DNA of 64,000 nt from Velocimicrobium porci (lineage in GTDB: Bacteria; Bacillota; Clostridia; Lachnospirales; Lachnospiraceae), in NCBI RefSeq assembly GCF_009696045.1, contig NZ_VUMT01000002.1, positions 164,310-228,309 on the forward strand, written 5' to 3'. Below the pieces are notes generated by a model. That model had not been told where the DNA came from, ran no database searches, and saw nothing but the letters and a program-made list of their open reading frames with translations. Both the position numbers and the translations under genes were made by a program. Each line of letters starts with the position of its first letter. Position 1 is the stretch's first letter. This document shows positions 25,207 through 33,444 of the stretch, in pieces.

Positions 25207-25893
25207 TTACTTTATATGAATTAACTTGTCCAATTTCATTCCGTCTTCTGTAACAACACAATCATATGCAAAGATATGAACTCCCTGTTTATTCGCCCTT
25301 TCTAATGCCTTTCCAAACTCCGGCTGTGTCTTATAATTTGCCGAAAAAGAGTCAACTCCCTTCATTTGAATCACAAATATAAGATATGCTTCAAACCCTT
25401 CTTTTTTACATTTTATAAGTTCTTCAACATGTTTTATTCCCCGCAAAGTAGGAGCATCCGGAAACAGGGCAAGACCATTTTCCTCTAGTGTCACTCCCTT
25501 TACTTCAACAAATATCTTTTTTCCATCGCCTTCAACGTATAAATCAAACCTGGAATTTCCATATGTCTTCTCTGTCCTTATAAACTCTAAATTTTTTACA
25601 AATTTACCCCCTTGTATCCATTCATAAACAACTTTGTTCGGAGCCTGCGAATCCATATTAATCCATCTCCCATCTTTTTTTGCCATAACAAGAGAATATC
25701 TTGTCTTTCGAGTTGTATTTACCCCATGATCTTCTAGCCGCACTAAAGTTTTTTCCGGAATCAATAATTCCTTACATCTCCCTGTATTCTTCACATGACA
25801 GTTTTCTTCCACTCCATCAATTAAAACTTTGGCTATGAAACGATTCGTACGTTCCATAAAAATACCATCTTTTATATTTTGATATAGTTTCAT
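25207..25893 (-). CDS. sfsA: SfsA family protein
   Basis: 228 aa. Matches SfsA: RTNRFIAKVLIDG near the start, NTGRCKELL, NSRFDLYVEGDGK and IFVEVKGVTLEENG with FPDAPTLRG following. The family has a PD-(D/E)xK-like core (Asp of RFDLY, Glu-Val-Lys of VEVKG) and was first named for sugar fermentation stimulation; nuclease activity is suggested for it. GGAAGGA precedes the ATG. Single-gene unit. Confidence 0.93.
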   Translation of the reverse strand: MKLYQNIKDGIFMERTNRFIAKVLIDGVEENCHVKNTGRCKELLIPEKTLVRLEDHGVNTTRKTRYSLVMAKKDGRWINMDSQAPNKVVYEWIQGGKFVKNLEFIRTEKTYGNSRFDLYVEGDGKKIFVEVKGVTLEENGLALFPDAPTLRGIKHVEELIKCKKEGFEAYLIFVIQMKGVDSFSANYKTQPEFGKALERANKQGVHIFAYDCVVTEDGMKLDKLIHIK

Positions 25894-25945
25894 GTCAAAT
25901 CCTTCCAGTTTTTTTATCCGTGTTCTTTCTCATACAAAAGCAAAA

Positions 25946-25978
25946 AAAGAAGATACAATTAAAAACTGCACCCTCTTT
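25946..25978 (-). terminator. Terminator after the 101-aa gene
   Basis: Minus strand 15-bp stem AAAGAGGGTGCAGTT / AATTGTATCTTCTTT with several G:U pairs, 3-base loop, then a T run. Confidence 0.7.
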
Positions 25979-25988
25979 TTCCTCACTG

Positions 25989-26294
25989 TTATGAAACCGA
26001 TGCTACTACCGCCTCTGACTCTGTCGCAAAGACTGTCTTTCCAAATTCTAAAATCAAGTCAGGTGTAAATAAGCATGGCATTACTTTCTTTTTACATTTT
26101 GAAAAAATCTTATTTCCACATTCTTCAGGTGTATTTCCCTTGTTGCACTTCGAACAATCCGGCACAACACGAAATACTAATGTCTCAAATGAACAAGGTA
26201 ACTCTACTAGTCGCCCTTGTTGTTCTAATAATTCATACCTTTCCGCTTTTTTTAATAATTTTGTAATTTCATCAATTGAATATTTTTGTATCAT
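25989..26294 (-). CDS. Small Cys-rich protein, unrecognised
   Basis: 101 aa. A basic helical N terminus (SIDEITKLLKKAERYELLEQ) is followed by a compact domain with five Cys in a CSKCNK...CGNK...CKKK...C pattern (~47-75), suggesting a small metal-binding fold. Weakly recalls short phage-associated proteins of Clostridia, but I cannot name a family. It is a single gene with its own terminator, between sfsA and a pseudogene region. Confidence 0.6.
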   Translation of the reverse strand: MIQKYSIDEITKLLKKAERYELLEQQGRLVELPCSFETLVFRVVPDCSKCNKGNTPEECGNKIFSKCKKKVMPCLFTPDLILEFGKTVFATESEAVVASVS

Positions 26295-26733
26295 GAGATC
26301 ACCTTATGCCTTCTAAGCTTTCCCTCATAAGCCAATTTAATCACTCTTTATACGCAATTCATCCTCTTAATTTATATTACTATTATATCATAAAAAGTTA
26401 AGAACAGAAAGTTTTATTTTATTAAAAAAATATTGTGAACAGAAAATTTTATATTTGTTCACATTTTGTTAAGAGTCTACACAAACTTTAGTCATAACTT
26501 TATTATATACTATCTTTAAAGCAAGTAACTAATGCTAATATAATTTTTTTCATAAACACCCGGTAGGCAGATACGCTTCCGGGTTTTCTCCTATTTCCCC
26601 CAATTTTCCCTATTTTTTTCAAAACGCACTTTACATTTGACAGGTTTTTCTATATACTATAAATAAATTCCAAAGGAATTATTTTATTGTATCTCATTAA
26701 TCAAACAAAGCTAATATAATAGGAGGTTTTATA
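26295..26733. other. AT-rich intergenic region with a small GC-rich hairpin
   Basis: About 440 bases with no supported gene. A hairpin ACCCGG / CCGGGT with a 15-base loop and TTTT after it (26558-26588) looks like a weak plus-strand terminator; a short transcript could start near TATACT at ~26507. AGGAGG before 26734 is the ribosome binding site of the pseudogene. Confidence 0.4.
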
Positions 26734-27425
26734 ATGAAATTAAAAAAAGGAAAATTTATATTAACAACAGGTTTACTAGTAAGTAGTTTATCATTAACAT
26801 CCCCTTTGCATATTCTTGCATTTACACAACCTAGAAATTCTATCTTGCTTAAATTATGATTTTATTTCTGAATTACAAGAAACTGTAAATCATATGCTCT
26901 CTCAAAATATAGATGAAAATACTACCGATCTATTTATAATGAATTCTATTCAAGAAAAATATGAGCAACCCCCACCCATATTCATCTTATTTACCAACAG
27001 ATAAAGGTCTATTAAATGCTGAAGAAAAATCATTATTTGCTAAGCACCCAACAAAAGGATTGTATGCATTGAGCAGTGCAAAAACTTCAATGAATTATAC
27101 TTCCATGTATTTCAAAACAAATGGATATCAGGACAATAGCGATGCCTTCAGACATTCTTTTTGGCAAGCTCTTGTAGCACATACATATGAAAATTCTTTT
27201 GCAAAACAATGGGGAGACGCTCACGAATCAACAAGTATTGGTATTGACAAAAAAATGGATTTATTAAATAATGAAATCGGACGTACCGTTGGTTCTACTA
27301 CAAATGGTAACCAAGCAATTGAGGGACGTATTGCTCAAAAATTATTATCTATGATTGCAAATGGAAAATTATATCAAATTCAAAACAATAAATTAGTCGC
27401 AACTGATTCAACAGGTAGAAAATAG
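26734..27425 (+). pseudogene. Frameshifted secreted protein with DUF6973-like domain
   Basis: AGGAGG and ATG open a good signal peptide (FILTTGLLVSSLSLTSPLHILA), but the frame stops near 26860. Coding continues one frame over (LNYDFISELQETVNHMLSQN...) and shifts again near 26965 in the C run of CAACCCCCACCC. The last ~150 codons carry a conserved-looking domain with DAFRHSFWQALVAHTYENSF and WGDAHES, like DUF6973. Both shifts equal one extra base. Either a pseudogene or two sequence errors; the intact protein would be ~230 aa and exported. Confidence 0.75.
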
Positions 27426-27435
27426 GTGTTTCATT

Positions 27436-27843
27436 ATGAAATTGCAATTCAAAAAAAGATATTTATTAATTTCAATCATATTACTGTGTTTAATCGCTGT
27501 ATTTTATTTTTACACAAAATTGGATACCGTTACAATCCATATTAAAAATAATACAAGTCAAAGTCTAACGGGATTGACTGTCAATTACACTGGAAGCTCA
27601 TCAGAATATTCCATTCCTACAATACCTGCTAATAGCAGTTGTACAAAACAGTTAACACTTCCTGCTGATTTTGATGAAGGTCAGATTGAGATGATTGCAT
27701 ATGGTAGAAATTATACCATTCTGGGCTATCTCGAACGTGGGACATTTCATCGCCTGACAGTAAATATAAATACAATTGACAAAAACAAGAAATTAACATT
27801 GAAGGTAAAAACTTCTTTCCTTTCCTCCTGTTTTCATATATAA
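27436..27843 (+). CDS. Single-pass membrane protein, unrecognised
   Basis: 135 aa. One N-terminal membrane helix (~9-27, YLLISIILLCLIAVFYFYT), then an extracytoplasmic beta-rich domain (VTIHIKNNTSQSLTGLTVNY). No enzyme motif seen. It starts ten bases after the frameshifted secreted gene and probably belonged to the same transcript, so the two may have worked together. Confidence 0.65.
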   Translation: MKLQFKKRYLLISIILLCLIAVFYFYTKLDTVTIHIKNNTSQSLTGLTVNYTGSSSEYSIPTIPANSSCTKQLTLPADFDEGQIEMIAYGRNYTILGYLERGTFHRLTVNINTIDKNKKLTLKVKTSFLSSCFHI

Positions 27844-27878
27844 TATTGAGATAGGATATATATAGAAAGGAGTTTATC

Positions 27879-28196
27879 ATGAAAAAATTAGGGAAATTTA
27901 TTTTTGCTTCTCTTTCTGTAGCAGCATTTGCAGGTGGGGCATATTACTTAGTGAAAAATATTATAAATAAAGATTCGAATGATGAGTTTGACGATTTTGA
28001 GGATGATTTCGATGATTTTGATTTAGATGAAGAAAATGACTCTGATTCTTCTAAAGAAGAACGGGGTTATGTCACACTTTCTTTTCAGGACGAAGAGGCA
28101 AATGATGATTCTGAAGAAATCTGCAATGAAGAAGAAGATCAATCGGACGAAAATTCAAGCACAGAAGAAAATTCCTCTATGGATTCTGATAATTAA
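27879..28196 (+). CDS. Small acidic membrane-anchored protein
   Basis: 105 aa. A short N-terminal hydrophobic segment (FASLSVAAFAGGAYYLV, ~9-25) precedes a very acidic tail full of Asp, Glu and Ser (for example DEFDDFEDDFDDFDLDEEND). AAAGGAG lies before the ATG and a terminator follows. Similar acidic proteins occur in Lachnospiraceae, but no function is known to me. The tail could bind cations or basic partners. Confidence 0.7.
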   Translation: MKKLGKFIFASLSVAAFAGGAYYLVKNIINKDSNDEFDDFEDDFDDFDLDEENDSDSSKEERGYVTLSFQDEEANDDSEEICNEEEDQSDENSSTEENSSMDSDN

Positions 28197-28224
28197 TAAA
28201 TTTCGTTATTTTTTATTTAAAGCC

Positions 28225-28265
28225 AAAAGAGATGTCTGGAACAACCAAACATCTCTTTTTTTATT
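28225..28265 (+). terminator. Terminator after the acidic protein gene
   Basis: AAAAGAGATGT / ACATCTCTTTT stem with inner TGG/CCA, then T run. The inverse complement also faces the oppositely transcribed gene ending at 28279, so it may work both ways. Confidence 0.8.
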
Positions 28266-28278
28266 ATTTTTTTAATTC

Positions 28279-30330
28279 TTATTTTTTAATTTCTTCTGTT
28301 TCCATAATGAATTTAACAGTTCCTGTCATATCTTTATCAATACCGGCAAAGGATTTATATTTATTTCCTGCTGCACTGATTGCATCAAGACGGTTTAACA
28401 TCTTATCTAAGTCATCATTTACAATGTTATATAACTTAGAAATACCATCGCGATCAAATTCAGCCATTCCGTCTTTTAATTCATTGGAACCATCTGCTAA
28501 TTTATCGATACCATCGATTAATTTATTTTTTCCATCGCTTAGTTTGTTACCACCTGCTGCCAGTTTTGAAGTTGCAGATGTAATTGCACCGGCACCATTT
28601 ACAAGTGTACTGCTATTCTTGCTTAGTTTTTTACCGCCTGCATCTAACTGTTCTACTGCTGAAGTAAGTTCATTCATTTTACTGTTACTTCCTGTCAAGG
28701 AATCTACCCCTGATTTAATCTGACCAAGTCCGCTTTGTAAGGATTTCTGACCTTCCTGTACTTGCCCAATACCATTTTCTACAGCAGTTGCACCTTCTTT
28801 TAATTCTCCACCTTTTCCAGTTGTTTTTACTAACTGATCAATTGCAAAATTAGCTAATTTTAGCTGTTTACTTGTTTCAGAACCAGATAACTGTTTTAAA
28901 ATTTCTGTCTGTGTTGCGATGTTAGTCTGCAATGCCTTCATCTGTTCCTGTACAACAGCCTTCTGTTCTTCTGGTAATTGCTCCAATGTTGATTCTAATG
29001 TTTTTAAAAGTACTGTATCTGCTTCAATTGATTTCTGCATTGCTGTTGCAGATTGAGTTAATGCACTAGATATATTTCCCATTCCAGCCTGTATCTGGCT
29101 TAATGCTCCATGAACAGTATCAATACCTGAATTTACAGAACCCATACCGTCCTTTAATTTACCTGTATTACTTACTAATTTATCAGCACCGGATTTTGCA
29201 CTGGTGATACCGCCTGCTAATGTAGAAAATTTAGATGGAAGTTGTTTTACAGCTCCAGCCAGTTTAGAAATTCCACCAGACAATGTATTCGCACCATTTG
29301 TATAATCCTTTACTCCATTTTCCAATGTACCTGCACCTGTATTTAACTGACCGATACCATTATTTAAAGTATCAATACCATCAGAAAATTCACCTGTTTT
29401 CGATTTTAATGTGCCTACTCCATCTGCTAAATCTTCTGTCCCATCAACTAATTTCTTGGATGCATCTTTTAAATCATCCATAGAGTCTTTTAATTTATTA
29501 ACAGCGTCGATATCATTTGAGTCAAAATCGTTGAACAATTCTGATGTTGCAATTGTAAATGTTGGTCCCATTTCAAAATCTGTTACATCTGCTGTAATTG
29601 TAAAAGAAGATGGAATATCAATATCGTCTTTCATCTTATCAGATAAATCAAGGCTCTCTTCTAAACCAGGAAGAGCAAGGCCTACTACCATTGTACGGTC
29701 TGCATCTGACATAATCTTACCATTATCAATATCTACATTAGCAAAATTCTCAACTGGTAAAATCGCACCTGTAATCATCGCAAATGGCACATTTACCTTT
29801 TCTTTCTTTCCGTCTACTTTAACTGTTTTTTGCACATTATTTGTATAATTAAATGTCATCTCAAGCTTTCCGCTTTTTCCAAGAAGTTCATCCGGTTCAA
29901 TTTCTTTTCCATCTAATTTATAAGTAATCTCCATTGTTACAGGAAGCTCTTTATTAATTTTACCTTGATAGTAAATATCTTTGTTATCAGCATCCCATAC
30001 TAAACTGTCGCCATTCTGTTTGAATGTTTCATCTCCTTTAATATTAGAAATATCTTCCAATTCAGAAACATCTTTTAAAGAACTCATAACACCAACATTT
30101 TTAATCCAGTCTGTAACTGTAATATCAGAAGCTTTTCCTGTAGCATCTAAATTTACATATACACTTTCCTGTTTCGATATTTTTGTATCTTCATTTGTAG
30201 TTTTCTTAGAATCTTTTTTTGCTTCCTTAGCTGTCGCAAGCATAGCTACCTCTGGTAATGTCTGTCCTGCAACCAATGCCATACTTAATCCAACTACTGC
30301 TGCTTTTTTTGCTACTCTATTCTTATTCAT
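28279..30330 (-). CDS. Secreted heptad-repeat protein, partner of MMPL exporter
   Basis: 683 aa. An N-terminal signal (AAVVGLSMALVAGQTLPEVA) is followed by a beta-rich domain (~60-250) and a long C-terminal region with many x-x-x-Leu-x-x-Gly repeats (DLADGVGTLKSKTGEFSDGI, LQSGLGQIKSGVDSL), the heptad repeat seen in YhgE/Pip-like proteins. No strong C-terminal membrane helix is visible. It overlaps the MMPL gene by eight bases, so the two are translationally coupled. Likely a periplasm- or wall-side accessory to the transporter. Function inferred from context. Confidence 0.75.
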   Translation of the reverse strand: MNKNRVAKKAAVVGLSMALVAGQTLPEVAMLATAKEAKKDSKKTTNEDTKISKQESVYVNLDATGKASDITVTDWIKNVGVMSSLKDVSELEDISNIKGDETFKQNGDSLVWDADNKDIYYQGKINKELPVTMEITYKLDGKEIEPDELLGKSGKLEMTFNYTNNVQKTVKVDGKKEKVNVPFAMITGAILPVENFANVDIDNGKIMSDADRTMVVGLALPGLEESLDLSDKMKDDIDIPSSFTITADVTDFEMGPTFTIATSELFNDFDSNDIDAVNKLKDSMDDLKDASKKLVDGTEDLADGVGTLKSKTGEFSDGIDTLNNGIGQLNTGAGTLENGVKDYTNGANTLSGGISKLAGAVKQLPSKFSTLAGGITSAKSGADKLVSNTGKLKDGMGSVNSGIDTVHGALSQIQAGMGNISSALTQSATAMQKSIEADTVLLKTLESTLEQLPEEQKAVVQEQMKALQTNIATQTEILKQLSGSETSKQLKLANFAIDQLVKTTGKGGELKEGATAVENGIGQVQEGQKSLQSGLGQIKSGVDSLTGSNSKMNELTSAVEQLDAGGKKLSKNSSTLVNGAGAITSATSKLAAGGNKLSDGKNKLIDGIDKLADGSNELKDGMAEFDRDGISKLYNIVNDDLDKMLNRLDAISAAGNKYKSFAGIDKDMTGTVKFIMETEEIKK

Positions 30331-32428
30331 GTGCGATTCCTCCGTTAACTATATTTTTTTCTTTCTTAGGTCCAAATCCAATACTTGTTTTACAAATGAT
30401 TGGGTCAAATATCATAAACATTGCAGGTAGTACACAAAGTACTACTACTGTACTAATTATAGCACCTCTAGACAACAACGTACAGAGTGAACTAATCATA
30501 TCAATTTTAGAATATAAACCTACACCAAAAGTTGCTGCGAAGAAACTTGCTCCACTAATCAAAATGGAACGCATGGAACTCTCATGTGCAAGCATAATTG
30601 CTTCTTTTTTCGAAGCTCCTTTTCCTCTTTCCTTTTGATATTTACTTGTCATCAAAATAGCATAATCTACTGTTGCACCTAACTGAATTGTACCAATTAC
30701 AATACTTGCCACGAATGGAAGTGTGATTCCTGAATAATATGGAATTGCCATATTAACGCAAATTGCAAATTCAATAACACTTACTAAAATAACAGGTAAT
30801 GAAATCGACTTAAATACAATTAAAATAATGACAAAAATTGCTGCTATAGAAGCTATGTTAACATTCTTCAAATCCACATCTGTTACATCTGCCAAGTCTT
30901 TCGTAAGTGGTGCTTCACCGATTACCATACTATCCTTGCTATATTTTTTTACAATTTTATTAATAGAAGCAATCTGCTCATTTACTTCATCCGTTGCTGT
31001 TTTATAATCCGAGCAGACAAACTCAACTTCATAGTTATCACTCTTTAGCATTTCGCTTAAGTCACTTGGTATCATAGAATCAGGAATTCCAGGTCCAATT
31101 ACAGAACTCATTCCTAATGCCCATTTCACACCTTTTACTTCTTCGATTTCGCTTAACATCGCATTTTTTTCTTTTGAAGTCAATCCATTCTTTAAAAGAA
31201 CCATATGCACGTTATTCATATTAAAATCTTTTTCCAGTTTCTTATTTGCTACCGCACTTGGCAATGTCTGAGGTAAAGATTTATCAATATTATAATATAC
31301 TTCTACATTATTATTACCATAAACTGCCGGGAATAATATAATTGCAAATAAAACTAATGCAATAATATAATGCTTTGTAATAAAATCGGAAACTTTACTT
31401 AAATCCGGTACAAATGCTTTATGTGATGTCTTTTCAATTATTTTGTCAAATACAAGGATGTAAGCCGGTAAAATAGTTACAGTGGCAATAACACCAATTA
31501 CAACACCTTTTGACATTACAATACCAATATCTTTTCCTAATGCAAATGTCATAAAGCAAAGTGCTGCAAACCCTGCTACTGTAGTAACCGAACTTCCTGC
31601 TACTGACTTAAATGTATTTGATATTGCATGAGCCATCGCTCTTACTTTATCATTTTCAAACCGTTCCTTATTTTCTTCATAGCTGTTTAATAAGAAAATA
31701 GAATAATCCATTGTAACACCAAGTTGCAATACAGCTGTCAATGCTTGTGTGATGTATGAAATTTCTCCTAAAAATATATTCGAACCTAAGTTATAAATAA
31801 TGGATAATCCGATACACCATAGGAAGATAAATGGTACTGCAAAAGAGTCCATTGCAATACATAAAACTAACAGAGATAATAAACCGGCAATTACAACATA
31901 AATTGGCATTTCCTGCATCGAAAGGTTTTTAATATCTGTTACAATACCAGACATACCACTGATAAAGCATTGTTTATTTACCATCTTTCTTAATTCAGTA
32001 ATTGCTTTCATAGTATCATCTGCAGATGTTGTATCATCAAATAATGCTACCATCATTGTAGAATCGCCATTGTTAAATGCATCTTTAATTTTCGCTGGAA
32101 GCATCTGCATTGGAATACTAATATCAGCAAAACTGTCATACCATAAAACATCTTTTACATGTTCTACTTCTTCCATCTGTTCTTTCAGTGCCTGAACATC
32201 TTTCAGTTCCATATCTTCTACAATAACCATGGAAAAGGCACCCATTCCAAATTCATCTACTAAAATATCCTGACCCGATACTGTTTCTAATGTATCCGGA
32301 AGATAACTAAGCAAATCATAATTTACTCTTGTGTTTACGAATCCAAATAAAGATGGAATCAGTAATAAAAAACTCAGTATAACTATGATTACTTTATGTT
32401 TGGCTATTAATCTACCAAATTTAACCAT
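30323..32428 (-). CDS. MMPL/RND-family exporter
   Basis: 701-residue RND-superfamily protein with two repeats of one plus five membrane helices around two large extracytoplasmic loops. MMPL marks include GVTMDYSIFLLNSYEENK with its twin GATVDYAILMTSKYQKERG, in which the Asp sits in the proton-relay helix. First gene of the leftward unit. Its promoter overlaps TetR-type operators, so a ligand of the divergent TetR regulator probably induces it. Substrate unknown; lipids or hydrophobic toxins are typical for the family. Confidence 0.88.
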   Translation of the reverse strand: MVKFGRLIAKHKVIIVILSFLLLIPSLFGFVNTRVNYDLLSYLPDTLETVSGQDILVDEFGMGAFSMVIVEDMELKDVQALKEQMEEVEHVKDVLWYDSFADISIPMQMLPAKIKDAFNNGDSTMMVALFDDTTSADDTMKAITELRKMVNKQCFISGMSGIVTDIKNLSMQEMPIYVVIAGLLSLLVLCIAMDSFAVPFIFLWCIGLSIIYNLGSNIFLGEISYITQALTAVLQLGVTMDYSIFLLNSYEENKERFENDKVRAMAHAISNTFKSVAGSSVTTVAGFAALCFMTFALGKDIGIVMSKGVVIGVIATVTILPAYILVFDKIIEKTSHKAFVPDLSKVSDFITKHYIIALVLFAIILFPAVYGNNNVEVYYNIDKSLPQTLPSAVANKKLEKDFNMNNVHMVLLKNGLTSKEKNAMLSEIEEVKGVKWALGMSSVIGPGIPDSMIPSDLSEMLKSDNYEVEFVCSDYKTATDEVNEQIASINKIVKKYSKDSMVIGEAPLTKDLADVTDVDLKNVNIASIAAIFVIILIVFKSISLPVILVSVIEFAICVNMAIPYYSGITLPFVASIVIGTIQLGATVDYAILMTSKYQKERGKGASKKEAIMLAHESSMRSILISGASFFAATFGVGLYSKIDMISSLCTLLSRGAIISTVVVLCVLPAMFMIFDPIICKTSIGFGPKKEKNIVNGGIAHE

Positions 32429-32497
32429 AATTTCCTCCTTCTACCCGATGTGGGTAATTTACATTTCTTTTTTTCTTTCTCTAACAACCATTCTATA

Positions 32498-32644
32498 TGA
32501 CTAACGGTCATTTTCTAAGCTCAAGTAATGTTATACACCAGAACTGACCATTAGTCAATATTTTTTTTCAAAAAAAATGTTAAGATTTTATAATTTATAT
32601 AAACTGTTTACAAACTGCTAAAAAAAAATATTGACTTTTGGTCA
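32498..32644. promoter_or_regulatory. Divergent promoters with three TGAC-N5-GTCA operators
   Basis: Three 13-bp palindromes: TGACTAACGGTCA (32498-32510), TGACCATTAGTCA (32545-32557) and TGACTTTTGGTCA (32632-32644). Site 2 overlaps the -35 of the MMPL promoter (minus TTGACT at 32558-32553, 17-bp spacer, TATAAC at 32535-32530). Site 3 overlaps the -35 of the tetR promoter (TTGACT 32631-32636, 18-bp spacer, TATAAT 32655-32660). Site 1 lies ~20 bases into the MMPL transcript. Repression of both genes by the TetR protein is inferred. Confidence 0.75.
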
Positions 32645-32712
32645 TTTTTATATTTATAATAGCACATAGAGGATATACTATAATCGTACACCAATATAAT
32701 AAGAGGTGACAA

Positions 32713-33345
32713 ATGAAAATGAATAAACTAGAACACAATAAGCAGTTAAAAAAGGAAGCTCTTTTTAATACCGCCTTTGAACTGTTTATGACGAAGGGGA
32801 TAAATAAGACTACAATCTCAGATATTGTACAAAAAGCCGGTGTTGCAAAAGGTACCTTCTATTTATACTTTTCAGATAAATATGATGTACGCAACAAACT
32901 TGTGTCAAAAAAAGCCGGAGAGCTTTTTACAAAAGGATACAAAGAATTGAAAGCAACTCAAATTACAGGAACAGAAGATAGCGTAATCTATATTATTGAT
33001 TATATTATCAATGAGTTACAGCAAGATAAAGCTCTAGTAACTTTTATCGCAAAAAATTTGAGCTGGGGTATCTTCCGCGCTGCCTTAAATACTCCAATTG
33101 CAGCAGAAGAAAACGGCTTGAATTTTTATGATAGTTTTACGAATCTAATCGAAGAAAATGGCGATCATTTTGATAATCCTGAAATTATGCTTTTTACTAT
33201 CGTAGAATTAGTTGGAGGCACCTGCCATAATTGTATCTTATACCACGAACCCCTTACAATGGATGAATACAAGCCTTTTCTCTATGATACCATTCATGGC
33301 ATTTTCCAACAACATCGAAAAGGTATGTCATCTCAATCACAGTAA
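32713..33345 (+). CDS. TetR/AcrR-family transcriptional regulator
   Basis: 210 aa. The N-terminal helix-turn-helix is clear: ALFNTAFELFMTKGINKTTIS, then VQKAGVAKGTFYLYFSDK (~22-55). The C-terminal ligand domain is helical and unassigned. AGAGGTGA lies before the ATG. Divergent from the MMPL operon with shared palindromic operators, so it most likely represses both itself and the exporter until a ligand binds. Confidence 0.92.
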   Translation: MKMNKLEHNKQLKKEALFNTAFELFMTKGINKTTISDIVQKAGVAKGTFYLYFSDKYDVRNKLVSKKAGELFTKGYKELKATQITGTEDSVIYIIDYIINELQQDKALVTFIAKNLSWGIFRAALNTPIAAEENGLNFYDSFTNLIEENGDHFDNPEIMLFTIVELVGGTCHNCILYHEPLTMDEYKPFLYDTIHGIFQQHRKGMSSQSQ

Positions 33346-33393
33346 AAATGACTAATAATTAGTACCATCTGTTATGTCAAGCAGAATAAACTT

Positions 33394-33430
33394 AAGGGAA
33401 CCTGTCTATTTTTTGCAGATTCCCTTTTTT
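33394..33430. terminator. Bidirectional terminator between tetR and the ABC exporter
   Basis: AAGGGAA-c-CTG and CAG-a-TTCCCTT arms with an 11-base loop. A T run follows on the plus strand; the genes on both sides converge here. Confidence 0.75.
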
Positions 33431-33444
33431 TACTGTTTATTAAA

